A stretch of DNA of 64,000 nt. Source: Pullulanibacillus sp. KACC 23026. GTDB taxonomy: Bacteria; Bacillota; Bacilli; Bacillales; Sporolactobacillaceae. The position numbers and the translations under genes were made by a program. The DNA lies in the NCBI RefSeq assembly GCF_029094525.1, contig NZ_CP119107.1, positions 682,001 to 746,000 on the forward strand, read 5' to 3'. The stretch's first letter is position 1. Each line of letters starts with the position of its first letter. Below are positions 44,147 to 53,127 of this stretch, one piece after another. The notes beneath the pieces were generated by a model, which searched no databases, was not told where the DNA came from, and saw nothing but the letters and a program-made list of their open reading frames with translations.

Positions 44147-45541
44147 ATGAAAAATAATTTGGTAAAAAATACACTTTTATTATCAATTGGCAATTTTGCT
44201 ACTAAAGGGATAAATTTTTTGATGATTCCTTTTTTCAGTAGTTGGTTATCTACAGCTGATTATGGAACCTTTGATCTATTAAGTACTTATGTATCACTTT
44301 TAATACCTTTTATTACACTTTCAAGTTCAGATGCTATTTTTCGATTCGGTATTGATAAAAGTGAAATTTCAGAGAAGACCAAGTATATTACAAATGGTTT
44401 ATTGCTAAATTTATTTAATACCTTCTTGTTCTCAGTTGTATTAATTATTTGTTACATTTATAATGATAAATTTACTATAATTCCATTTTTGTTTTTACTT
44501 ATTAGTCAAATCATGATGAACTACTTACAAGGATTTCTTCGTGCAACAAAAAAACTGGAAATCTATTCATTCGCTAGTATAATTTCAACAGTTTTTATTG
44601 CTTTGTTTACAACTATATTGCTGTTGAAATATCATTTAGGCCTCACAGGTATCATAATTGGCTATGCTATAGGTTATTTTGTCGGATCAATATTTGTAAT
44701 AATATGGACTAAACATTGGAAGTATTTAAGTTTGAGCAGTTTTTCCATTAGAAATATAAAAGAATTAGTAAAATACGCATTACCTTTAATACCAAACAAT
44801 GTTTCATGGTGGATAATTAATGTTTCAGACCGAACAATTATTAATATATTTCTAGGTCCTGTTGCTAATGGGATCTATGCTATAGCTTATAAAGTTCCTA
44901 ATTTTAGTGCTTCAATTTTTAATGTGTTTAGTATTTCATGGCAAGAAACCGCAACAGATTTAATTGATTATAAAGAAAGACATGTTTATTTTAATCAAGT
45001 ATATAATAAGACAATTTCTATAATGATTTCATTATGTGGAGGTTTATTAACTCTAAATTATTTTTTATTTCATTTTGTTTTTGATAAACGATATTTCGAT
45101 GCTTTATACATTTCTCCTATATTGATTACTTCTGTAATTTTCGTGTCATTGACTCAATTTTTTGGTGGGATACAGATAAGCTTGAAAAGGACAAAAGAAA
45201 ATGGCTTTACTACTTTAATAGGGGCAATAATTAATTTAGCAATATGTTTAGGTTTAATTAAATTTTTTGGATTATACTCAGCGGCAATAGCTACTCTTAT
45301 TTCTAATATTGTTGTAACGCTTATTAGGCAATTTAGATTGACTAGCAATATGAAATTCAAATTAGATAAAATAAATTATATATATATATTTATATACATT
45401 TATTTATTTGCAATTATTTATATAAGTCAAAATATAATTGTTAATTGTATAGATATTATACTTGCTATCATTTTGTTTGTAAGTGCTAATAATGAATTCT
45501 TATTGAAAATAAAAAAGAGACTTATCTTTTTGAAAGTTTAA
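44147..45541 (+). CDS. Wzx-type polysaccharide flippase
   Basis: 464 residues with about 12-14 membrane segments; the N-terminal NTLLLSIGNFATKGINFLMI and SWWIINVSDRTIIN are typical of the polysaccharide transporter (PST) family. Moves lipid-linked repeat units across the membrane before polymerisation. Among the most AT-rich genes of the window. Confidence 0.92.
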   Translation: MKNNLVKNTLLLSIGNFATKGINFLMIPFFSSWLSTADYGTFDLLSTYVSLLIPFITLSSSDAIFRFGIDKSEISEKTKYITNGLLLNLFNTFLFSVVLIICYIYNDKFTIIPFLFLLISQIMMNYLQGFLRATKKLEIYSFASIISTVFIALFTTILLLKYHLGLTGIIIGYAIGYFVGSIFVIIWTKHWKYLSLSSFSIRNIKELVKYALPLIPNNVSWWIINVSDRTIINIFLGPVANGIYAIAYKVPNFSASIFNVFSISWQETATDLIDYKERHVYFNQVYNKTISIMISLCGGLLTLNYFLFHFVFDKRYFDALYISPILITSVIFVSLTQFFGGIQISLKRTKENGFTTLIGAIINLAICLGLIKFFGLYSAAIATLISNIVVTLIRQFRLTSNMKFKLDKINYIYIFIYIYLFAIIYISQNIIVNCIDIILAIILFVSANNEFLLKIKKRLIFLKV

Positions 45542-45860
45542 TTCGATTATATGAACAAAAATAGTAGTTTAATAATTTGTTGTTCTTAACTATTAGCAAG
45601 AAATCATAGCCACTGACGAGGAAAAATATATTAGGGTTTATTTGTCAATTTATTTGGTGATCAATTCAAATCTTAGTAGGGAAATAAAAAGAACCTTCTA
45701 ATTTCATAGACTTGTTTAAGATAGGAAATCTCGATATGCTTTTACCTTATATAGTGTTACGGGCTCTTATATTAGAAATAAAAATTGCTGTTTTAAAACT
45801 AATAAAAATTAGCACAATACTGGATTATGGACATAACATTATAATTTGGAGGCAAATATA
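45542..45860. other. intergenic region without recognised gene
   Basis: About 320 AT-rich bases between wzx and the epimerase gene. No open frame of coding character or clear terminator. A separate promoter for the epimerase gene is likely here. Confidence 0.45.
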
Positions 45861-46883
45861 GTGATCAAAGATATAAACTTAAATAAGACTTATTTTGTGA
45901 CTGGTGCTGCAGGATTTATAGGCTATTATTTAGCAGTTAATCTTTTGAAAATTGGATGTAATGTAATCGGGATTGACAACTTGAATGAATATTATGATAT
46001 AAAACTAAAAATTTCTCGCTTGGAAAAACTTAAGTCGTATGAAAAATTCACTTTTGTAAAAGGGGATTTAATTGATAAAGTACTAATAACTGACTTATTT
46101 AACAAGTATAAGCCAAATATAGTGATTAATTTGGCAGCTCAGGCTGGAGTCAGATATTCAATTGAAAATCCAGATGTTTATATACAGAGCAACATAATCG
46201 GGTTTTATAATATATTAGAGGCTTGTAGATATTTTAAGGTTGACCACTTGATTTATGCATCATCTAGTTCTGTATATGGAGCTAATAAAAAAGTTCCTTT
46301 TGAGGAATCCGATTTTGTAGATAATCCGGTATCACTATATGCAGCTACTAAAAAATCAAATGAGTTGATGGCACATTCATATAGCCATCTTTATAATATA
46401 CCTACTACTGGACTTCGCTTCTTTACAGTTTATGGGCCTATGGGGAGACCAGACATGGCTTACTTCAGTTTCGCAAATAAATATTTTTCTGGAGAACCTA
46501 TTAGAATATTTAATAATGGAGATTTTGAGAACGATTTATATCGAGATTTCACTTATATAGATGACATTATAGAAGGAATTTCAAGGTTATTAAATAACCC
46601 TCCGTCTACTCCAATACCTCACAGAGTATTTAATATCGGTAATAATAAACCTGAAAAATTAATGAATTTCATTAGTACTTTGGAAAATGCTTTTTCTAAT
46701 ACTCTTGGTAGGGAAATTATATTTGAAAAGGTCTTCGAACCATTAAAAGCTGGAGACGTTCCAGCTACTTATGCATCGATAGATCTGCTTCACAATGAAT
46801 TTTCCTTTAAGCCAAGTACAACAATTAAAGAGGGACTACAGAAATTTGCAGATTGGTATGCAAATTTCTATAATATTAAATAA
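45861..46883 (+). CDS. UDP-glucuronate 4-epimerase-like NAD-dependent epimerase
   Basis: 340 residues from GTG 45861, 8 bases after TTGGAGG; a TTG at 45846 is the first base of that site. Extended SDR: GAAGFIGYYLA, SSSSVYG, catalytic YAATKKS, and RFFTVYGPMGRPDMA, the latter typical of the UDP-glucuronate/galacturonate epimerases. Likely supplies UDP-galacturonate for the exopolysaccharide; UDP-glucose or UDP-GlcNAc epimerase activity is an alternative. Confidence 0.87.
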   Translation: MIKDINLNKTYFVTGAAGFIGYYLAVNLLKIGCNVIGIDNLNEYYDIKLKISRLEKLKSYEKFTFVKGDLIDKVLITDLFNKYKPNIVINLAAQAGVRYSIENPDVYIQSNIIGFYNILEACRYFKVDHLIYASSSSVYGANKKVPFEESDFVDNPVSLYAATKKSNELMAHSYSHLYNIPTTGLRFFTVYGPMGRPDMAYFSFANKYFSGEPIRIFNNGDFENDLYRDFTYIDDIIEGISRLLNNPPSTPIPHRVFNIGNNKPEKLMNFISTLENAFSNTLGREIIFEKVFEPLKAGDVPATYASIDLLHNEFSFKPSTTIKEGLQKFADWYANFYNIK

Positions 46884-47042
46884 TGTTATTACCGTAATAA
46901 TTTTTAATACATTAGATACTAGCTATAATCTAATAAATTTTCACATAATTGATTATCTGTATGTCGTTTCAAATAATGCATATAAACAGCACCTCCTAGT
47001 ACTATAAATGTATTAATTTAGAGAGGTACTTTTCATAGTAAG

Positions 47043-47294
47043 GTAAGCCCGAAATAAAGAAAATTATGCACAAATAACGGTACACATCACGATAGTATTT
47101 CGTATATTTTTGATTTTAATTAAGTAAATGACTATTTTTATATAAAGATTGGATGTTTTTTGACCAAGGCATATATTGACTTATAATTTCTGGTCCTCTA
47201 TGAATATCTAATTCTGGCAAATCCTTCTTATCCACTACAGTAATGTACCTAAACGTATCTATTAATGCTAAAATAGGAAATGGAGTATTATATT
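47043..47294 (-). pseudogene. decayed end of an IS66-family element
   Basis: It begins with GTAAGCCCGAAATA, the same terminal repeat as the intact IS66 at 47295. Around 47140-47225 it parallels the 3' end of the transposase gene at 47395-47480 (GACCAAGGCATATATTG, CTATGAATATCTAA). Many substitutions and loss of the rest show it is an old remnant, abutting the intact element directly. Confidence 0.75.
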
Positions 47295-47380
47295 GTAGGC
47301 CCGAAATATAGAAAAAAGCGCACCTTTACGGTACGCATTACAAATAGCCGTATATTCTTGATGTTTTATCAAAAATACGG

Positions 47381-48961
47381 CTATTTGCCACATTCTAATT
47401 GGATATTCTTTGACCAAGGCATATATTGTTTTAGAATTTCTGGATCTCTATGAATATCTAAATTTGGCAGATCAGTTAGTAACTTTACAAGATACTGATA
47501 GAAATCGACGCCATTTGCTTTAGCGGTTTCTGCGAGGCTCAAACAAACGGCATTTGCTTGAGCACCAGCTTCACTTACGGAGTGAAGCCAATTTTTCCGA
47601 CCAATAACACTTGGCCGAATGGCATTTTCAGCCGGATTATTATCAATTTCAATCCGGCCATCATTTAAGAATGCTTTTAAGCCATCCATCCGGTTAAAGG
47701 TGTACTGAACAGCTTTTGCTATGGCGCTTTTCCCCAAGAATGGTAAACCTTCAATCCACGACAGTAATTTATCAACGATTGGCTTTGAATATTTTTGCCG
47801 TTGCTTGCGTCTTTTACTCGGAGGTAAGTGCTTGAATTGTCTTTCTAACCGATATAAATCATCACAAAATTTCACACCGGTTTTCCCATTCTTACTTTCT
47901 ACTTTCAACCAATAACGTCGGACGTGGGCCCAACAATTCGCAAAGGTTACGCCTTTAATTTTGTCATAGGCGGAATAGCCATCGCAGATAATGGTTCCAG
48001 AAAAATCACCTAGAAAGTTTCCAAGAACAGAGCGAGAGCGCGATAACGAACTTTGGAACAAAATAATCGTGGGGCCTTGACTAGGGACACTTCGATAGAC
48101 CCAATTGTAGGCGTTAGTCTGTCCGGATTTACCATCAGATCGGTTAATAATTTGTCCGTAAGTTTCATCAACATGTAAAAGAGATTTAGTCATTACAGCT
48201 TGCTTCATTTGTTCGTAAATAAGCAATAACCAATCCTGAGAAACACGGATGACCCAATTTGAAAGATTTTTATCATTGGTTTTTAGACCATATCGTTCCC
48301 ATTCCTTTACCTGACGATAAAGGGGCAAGTATTGTATGAATTTATCATAGATCACTTTGGCAAGGACACTAGGACTTGCGAGACTCCGTTGAATGGGAGG
48401 TTGCGGGGATTTTCCGCGTTTAATCTGTGCTTTTTGATGTAAATCAGTTTTACAGTCCTTACATTCATAGGCATGTTCAATGTGTTGAATTTTCTTCATT
48501 CTTGCTGGAACAAACTCTGCTTCTTCACGCGTAACGGTGCTACCAATTTCAATCATTTGCCCTTGACAACAGTCACAGACCAAATTTTCAGGGTGATGAT
48601 GAACAGCTTCTATTTCAATACCGTCGTCCAGTGAATCGTTCCGTTTTTTATTTTGAGCTTTTCGTACAACAGTGTAAGAAATCGTCTGTTGGCTTTGTTC
48701 TTCTGTGTGCTCAGGTTCGCTAAAAGACGGGTCAACCTCAAATAATGAAAATTGTCCCTCTGGACCGTTATATTTAGATTTCTCGGTTTTTGAACCATAT
48801 AAACGTTTTGTTAAATGGCGAATTTGCTCGGTTAATGCTTCAATCTGTTTAGTTGATTGATCTAGCTTTTTTGATAGATCCTTGTTTTGTTGATTGGAAT
48901 GATCCAATTGCTCTTCGAGAAGTCGTATTAACTTCTCGTTATTGTTAGAAGCATTACCCAT
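47381..48961 (-). CDS. tnpC: IS66 transposase TnpC
   Basis: 526 residues. N-terminal coiled coil (residues about 10-60), a zinc finger with CDCC and CKDC pairs, then the DDE core: HVDETYG, CDGYSAYDKI and the Glu in EIDNNPAENAIRPSVIGRKN. Full length for the family and no stops, so it may be active. Confidence 0.93.
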   Translation of the reverse strand: MGNASNNNEKLIRLLEEQLDHSNQQNKDLSKKLDQSTKQIEALTEQIRHLTKRLYGSKTEKSKYNGPEGQFSLFEVDPSFSEPEHTEEQSQQTISYTVVRKAQNKKRNDSLDDGIEIEAVHHHPENLVCDCCQGQMIEIGSTVTREEAEFVPARMKKIQHIEHAYECKDCKTDLHQKAQIKRGKSPQPPIQRSLASPSVLAKVIYDKFIQYLPLYRQVKEWERYGLKTNDKNLSNWVIRVSQDWLLLIYEQMKQAVMTKSLLHVDETYGQIINRSDGKSGQTNAYNWVYRSVPSQGPTIILFQSSLSRSRSVLGNFLGDFSGTIICDGYSAYDKIKGVTFANCWAHVRRYWLKVESKNGKTGVKFCDDLYRLERQFKHLPPSKRRKQRQKYSKPIVDKLLSWIEGLPFLGKSAIAKAVQYTFNRMDGLKAFLNDGRIEIDNNPAENAIRPSVIGRKNWLHSVSEAGAQANAVCLSLAETAKANGVDFYQYLVKLLTDLPNLDIHRDPEILKQYMPWSKNIQLECGK

Positions 48962-49039
48962 ACTATCACCACTTTTCCGATCGTGTCAGTTCTTCCTATT
49001 ATACCATCTCGAATAGCGGTTGAAAGATAAAAATCTAAT

Positions 49040-49393
49040 TTAAAATACACTTGCCTGCGATCTTTGAATGGCTTTGGGTTGCTGGAGCGATAAACCTTCT
49101 AACAACCAGCGAAGCTCTTGTTGTGTTAGGTTACGTACTTCCTTTTCATCTTTCGGCCATTGGAGTTTTCCGTTATCCAATCGCTTATAAAGCATGGCAA
49201 ATCCATTGCCATCAAAATACAAACACTTATATCGATCTTTACTTCGACCAGAGAACAGAAAGATGGAATCCCCATAAAGGTCAAGTTCGAAAGAATCTTG
49301 AATCAAAGTTGCGAGACCATCGATCCCTTTTCTCATGTCAGTCTTACCGCAAATAATATAAATGTTTTCCACATTTGTATAATCGTGTTTCAT
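49040..49393 (-). CDS. tnpB: IS66 accessory protein TnpB (Orf2)
   Basis: 117 residues with IYIICGKTDMRKGIDGLA, FLFSGRSKDRYK and LYKRLDNGKLQWP, the standard IS66 Orf2 pattern. It overlaps the upstream orf1-like gene by ATGA. Required for transposition in studied IS66 elements; the biochemical role is unclear. Confidence 0.93.
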   Translation of the reverse strand: MKHDYTNVENIYIICGKTDMRKGIDGLATLIQDSFELDLYGDSIFLFSGRSKDRYKCLYFDGNGFAMLYKRLDNGKLQWPKDEKEVRNLTQQELRWLLEGLSLQQPKAIQRSQASVF

Positions 49394-49578
49394 CGATTTT
49401 TCAGCTCCCTCATGACCGTTCGGATGATGTGCTCCTCAATGCCGTTATGGAAGGTAATTTCTGTAGTTGCCGTTTTGATCATGCACGTGGGACTTGAGGA
49501 TAGAGCTAATGATTTTGCTGCTGCAGTATATTCGTTATGTAAAGTAACGGGGACGATAGTCAGTTTTTTCTCTAGCAT
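49390..49578 (-). CDS. IS66 orf1-like (TnpA-type) protein
   Basis: 62 residues with AAGGAGGT upstream of the ATG at 49578, overlapping tnpB by 4 bases. Short orf1 products in this position are usual for IS66 elements of Bacillales, though this one is shorter than classical TnpA and shows only a weak helix-turn-helix-like pattern. Confidence 0.7.
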   Translation of the reverse strand: MLEKKLTIVPVTLHNEYTAAAKSLALSSSPTCMIKTATTEITFHNGIEEHIIRTVMRELKNR

Positions 49579-49662
49579 ATTAAAAGCACCTCCTTAAATT
49601 AATTCATCAATCGTACCAGGAGGTGCTGCTGTTTTATATGCGTGATTTGAATTCGGGCTTAC

Positions 49663-50139
49663 CTTGTTCCTGACACCATTGGGTAATGCCCAATCCACTT
49701 GTTTTCCATGCATCAACACGTGTTTTCTATTTTATTTGTTTTTCTGAATGGGTCAATCTAATAACCTCCCAAAGAGTTTTCTAGGAAAATTATTACATGA
49801 TTGACCTCAGATTCCTATGTGTGATTTATTTGACGCTTACGGGAAGATGAGGGGAACCTGAAGGAAAGTGTATCGGTAATTCAGCTCTTGAAGGAGTGCC
49901 TTAGTGTTTTGTCTTATCCAATTGAATATAGACCGATTTTTTTATTTCCAAAACTTGTTACCTTTAGGTGAAGGTTTTCAAAAAAAATAATTATAGATAT
50001 TTTCTAAATTAATGTGATATTATTTTAATAGCTAGGAAACGCGGGATGTTGGTCTGGTAAACAATCATTTAAATAACTGATTAAACTCAATACCTCGTTA
50101 GCTGCAGCAACGCTGATATTTTAACGAGGTGAACGGAAA
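49663..50139. other. intergenic region beside the IS66
   Basis: No gene seen. Low-complexity AT-rich sequence and no clear terminator. Ends with the ribosome site of the small membrane protein gene. Confidence 0.4.
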
Positions 50140-50340
50140 ATGAAGAAAAAGATAATGTTGTTAGTAGCTATTATGGTACTATTATTACTCCTTCTAGGTG
50201 CGAGCACTGGTTTACTCGGGGTACACATCGTACTTAACTCAGGTAAACTATCTTCATACTTAACAGTTGTCATTACGATAATATTAAGTATAGTGGGTGG
50301 AGAGCTCCTTAAGCTCATCATAAAAAGGATGTCAGATTGA
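50140..50340 (+). CDS. small two-helix membrane protein
   Basis: 66 residues. Two hydrophobic segments (about 4-28 and 40-56) separated by a short polar loop, and a basic C-terminus LIIKRMSD. GAGGTG lies upstream of the ATG. Similar to many uncharacterised small membrane proteins; no known toxin motif is recognised. It lies between mobile and decayed sequences. Confidence 0.5.
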   Translation: MKKKIMLLVAIMVLLLLLLGASTGLLGVHIVLNSGKLSSYLTVVITIILSIVGGELLKLIIKRMSD

Positions 50341-50667
50341 GTATTACTCAATAGGGAGACATTCCTCACCCACTTGGGGATTCCCCTAAGTTTGTTGTCA
50401 AAGGCAAATTAGGGAGAACGTAATAGATACCTAACATTATCAATTCCCATTAGAGGTCACCGTCAGCGTAGAAGGATTCTTTTCAAAACGTTTGCCCTAG
50501 ACATTTGTGGAGAAAAGGGTCCTTTGTTGCTTTAATTGAGAAATTATTAGTAAGCGTAAAATAGTCCACACCTATTTCTTAGATGTGGACTAATGTTATG
50601 CTTTATTCAGGTTTATTTGGAACGCGACATTCCTTCGGTGTAAGTCAGTCGTTCGAGGTGTATAAGG

Positions 50668-50751
50668 GATGAATATTGTTTTGATGGACGTGCCGGTGAA
50701 GGAGCCTCGAGAGCGTGTGTTGTCTGCCCTTTATGCTAAAGGCGTGGGGAA
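50668..50751 (+). pseudogene. short remnant of a ComM/YifB-like gene
   Basis: Translation MNIVLMDVPVKEPRERVLSALYA parallels SIVGLPDASVKESRERVLATLY of the intact ComM-like protein encoded at 54371. The rest of the gene is absent. Followed about 70 bases later by a terminator-like hairpin. Confidence 0.6.
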
Positions 50752-50817
50752 GGTTCTCGAGTTTCCCAAAATAATAAATCAAGCAAATTGATGACGGCAG
50801 TTTAAAAGTATAATAAA

Positions 50818-50847
50818 TAAGCGACTGGCTGTTGGCTAGTCACTTTT
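50818..50847 (+). terminator. terminator-like hairpin
   Basis: GCGACTGGCT / GGCTAGTCAC pairing with G-T wobbles and a GTT loop, followed by five T. Located downstream of the ComM remnant. Confidence 0.5.
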
Positions 50848-51033
50848 TATGTAGGTAGGGAAGTTGAGGGCTTCCCTCGTATAAAGAGTGGTTGGATGGT
50901 AAGAGATAGCTGCTTGCCTTGAAGGTTACCTAAACTCTCAACATATGCTTTTGTTTTTCTTTTAAATCGAAAGCATTATGATCAGCGCCAACACCAATCT
51001 GTTGGCCTTAAGTTTTAACCATTATCAATTTAT

Positions 51034-53127
51034 TTATTTATTTACCTTCTTAACTCCCCATAGATGGATTGCTTTTCCTAACTCAGTATGTTCCTTGGCT
51101 GCTTCTTCAATACTTATTCCTTGTAGCACTGCGTCTATGGCCTGACGCATAGCACGAGCACCAGCCGTTGCTCCGTCAGGATGTCCTTGGATGGAACCAC
51201 CTGGAGCCAAGATAATGTCCGTTCCCAAATCATTAATGAACAGTTCCGCTTGGCCCGGATGTACCCCTCCACCCAAAGATGGGAAGGTTGGTTTTAAATT
51301 ATAGTAAGGAAGAGATAGTTCATGTGCTGTGCGAATATATTTCAGATACTCAAGTGGGTACCCTCCGTATGGGGTGTTCATCATAACAATGTCGGCACCG
51401 GCTAATCTCGGAAATTTACCTATTGCCAATGGAGAGGTCATGCCGCTGTTTTTCCCCTCGTAGAACATTCCTGAACTTGCATAATGCCCTAATACCGGTA
51501 CTGGTACACTCTCAGAAACGGCTTGGAACATACTGTAACCTACTGCTGCAAAGTTGAGCATAATCAACTCAGCTCCAGCATCAACGACTCGCTTTACGTG
51601 ATCTAACTGCCTATCGGCCCGTTCGGTAACATTCACTATGTATCTAGTTTTGTGACCAGTTTTCTCGAATACGGCTTTAGCTGCCTCATTGTAAAACCTT
51701 ACACGTTCCTCAGCCCGACAAAATTCCGGGTTTCCTAGCAACTCATCATCTTTGATGAAATCAACACCGCCTAAGGCCGTTTCGTAAAATATTTTGGCCC
51801 CAACCTGGGGAGAGAATCCTATGCATGGCTTGATCATGTTTAGGACCAAGGGGCGATCTTCCACACCAGTTAGTTTCCTGAGACCTTCAATTCCAAATTT
51901 GGGACCGACAAATTGTTCAGATAAACTCTTTGGAAATTGAAGGTCAACGAGTTTTACCTGGGCTGATGTTGAAGCATCATTTCCTAGAAGTGTGGTAAGA
52001 ATCATTGGAAAGGATGCTTCAAAATTAACATTTGGATAAGCAATTTGAATGAGATAAGTACGGGTTTGGGAGGTATGTTGAGAGCTCAGTTCAATTGGAG
52101 GTACATCTATAATATTGACAACGCGTCCCATGTGGTTTTCTCTCATTTCATCTGTTATTCCAGGAACTGGAACCCAAGTGCCAACTGTTTGACCAATGGC
52201 CATAGAAGAGGCCTTGGAAATCACATTACTATCGCTGTCTAATTCAATATAATAGGTTGCCAAAATAAAATCTTTATTGTGGATCTCTTCATGTAAGCTG
52301 AACAATTGGTTAGGGATCATTGAGTTTCTCCTTTCTTTCGTTGGCAAAAAAATTGGAAGAACATTTTGAATAATCCTGCTGAAATTTCTGGCATTCCACG
52401 CACTTCTGCCAATAAAGAGGCCATCTATGTGAGGCATTTGAATAAGCTCTGTTGCATTTTCAGAGTTTACACTCCCGCCATAAAGGACTGGAATATCCCA
52501 CCCAATTTCTTTCCCAAACAGTTCCGCCAAGGTTTGTTTGATGAGTTTATGTTTTTTGTCAGCATACTCTTTAGTGGCAGGCACCCCGCTAGTTCCAATG
52601 GCCCAAACAGGTTCATAGGCAATCCAAAGTTGTTGAGCCATTGATGAGGTCACGCCTCGCAAGCCCAATTTTAATTGCCTTCGGATTGTTTCCTCAGCAA
52701 TACCCCAATCCTTCTGTTCTAGCGTTTCACCGACACACAGCAAGGGAGTAAAACCATGGTGTAAAGCGCTTAGCACCTTTTTATTTTCTTCAATATCGGT
52801 TTCATGAAGAACATGTCTTCGTTCGGAGTGTCCAATTTCAACAATTTTAACCCCAACTTCCTTTAGCATGATTGGAGATATTTCACCGGTAAATTGACCA
52901 TTATCTTCCCAACACATGTTTTGAGCACCAATCGATATATTTTCTGCGGGTATACATCTTACAGCACTGTCGAGGGTAATAAAGGAAGGAATCACAAACA
53001 ATTCGAGTTCCTTCCGTGAAAGATCTTTTGTAAGCTCATTTAATTCCTTTAGAAATAACAACGTATCCTGAATACCTTTATACATTTTGGTATTTGTCCC
53101 GATGTAACATTTGTCCGTCCTCGCCAT
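51034..53127 (-). CDS. fusion of triosephosphate-isomerase-like and RuBisCO-like (RLP) proteins
   Basis: 697 residues from ATG 53127 (GGAGG 7 bases upstream; GTG 53133 is too close). Residues 1-260 form a TPI-type barrel with N12/K14 (GTNTKMYKG), H100 (IGHSERR), E172 (AYEPVWAIG) and phosphate loop YGGSV. The usual GGASL end is GRSAW. Residues 270-697 are a full RuBisCO-like protein: IKP (433-434), K459/D461/E462 (GGVDFIKDDE, carbamate and metal site), and C-terminal GGGVHPGQ and APGGSIQGHPDG. The RuBisCO loop-6 GK motif is absent, so it is not a CO2-fixing enzyme. Known apiose-pathway RLPs decarboxylate or cleave 3-oxo-isoapionate-4-phosphate, and TPI homologues isomerise erythrulose phosphates; the fusion may link these steps (inference). 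A DeoR-type gene, 5'-truncated, lies upstream. Confidence 0.9.
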   Translation of the reverse strand: MARTDKCYIGTNTKMYKGIQDTLLFLKELNELTKDLSRKELELFVIPSFITLDSAVRCIPAENISIGAQNMCWEDNGQFTGEISPIMLKEVGVKIVEIGHSERRHVLHETDIEENKKVLSALHHGFTPLLCVGETLEQKDWGIAEETIRRQLKLGLRGVTSSMAQQLWIAYEPVWAIGTSGVPATKEYADKKHKLIKQTLAELFGKEIGWDIPVLYGGSVNSENATELIQMPHIDGLFIGRSAWNARNFSRIIQNVLPIFLPTKERRNSMIPNQLFSLHEEIHNKDFILATYYIELDSDSNVISKASSMAIGQTVGTWVPVPGITDEMRENHMGRVVNIIDVPPIELSSQHTSQTRTYLIQIAYPNVNFEASFPMILTTLLGNDASTSAQVKLVDLQFPKSLSEQFVGPKFGIEGLRKLTGVEDRPLVLNMIKPCIGFSPQVGAKIFYETALGGVDFIKDDELLGNPEFCRAEERVRFYNEAAKAVFEKTGHKTRYIVNVTERADRQLDHVKRVVDAGAELIMLNFAAVGYSMFQAVSESVPVPVLGHYASSGMFYEGKNSGMTSPLAIGKFPRLAGADIVMMNTPYGGYPLEYLKYIRTAHELSLPYYNLKPTFPSLGGGVHPGQAELFINDLGTDIILAPGGSIQGHPDGATAGARAMRQAIDAVLQGISIEEAAKEHTELGKAIHLWGVKKVNK
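52321..52334 (-). promoter_or_regulatory. internal ribosome-binding site for the RuBisCO-like part
   Basis: On the minus strand AAAGGAG stands 7 bases before ATG 52320, which begins MIPNQLFSLHEE, the natural N-terminus of the RuBisCO-like protein. It suggests that the 428-residue RLP is also translated separately, or that two genes were joined by loss of a stop codon. Confidence 0.65.

Larger units (their letters stand above)
47295..49662 (-). mobile_element. IS66-family insertion sequence, apparently intact
   Basis: About 2.37 kb, bounded by GTAGGCCCGAA (47295) and its inverted partner TTCGGGCTTAC ending at 49662. It contains three genes on the minus strand: an orf1-like gene, tnpB and tnpC. 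No 8-bp target duplication is visible because the left side abuts the decayed IS66 end. Confidence 0.85.
50341..51033. other. intergenic region with ComM remnant and hairpins
   Basis: About 690 bases without an intact gene. It holds the ComM-like remnant (50668-50751), a terminator hairpin (50818-50847) and a GCCAACA/TGTTGGC hairpin at about 50988-51006 that may terminate the minus-strand fusion gene. Confidence 0.5.

Noticed and set aside
49051-49597. Plus-strand open frames across the IS66 tnpB region
   Set aside because: Antisense shadows of tnpB and orf1.
51034-53127. Interpreting the RuBisCO-like part as a genuine CO2-fixing RuBisCO
   Set aside because: The loop-6 lysine motif (GKLEG) and the second Lys of KPK are absent, and no phosphoribulokinase or Calvin-cycle genes are near.
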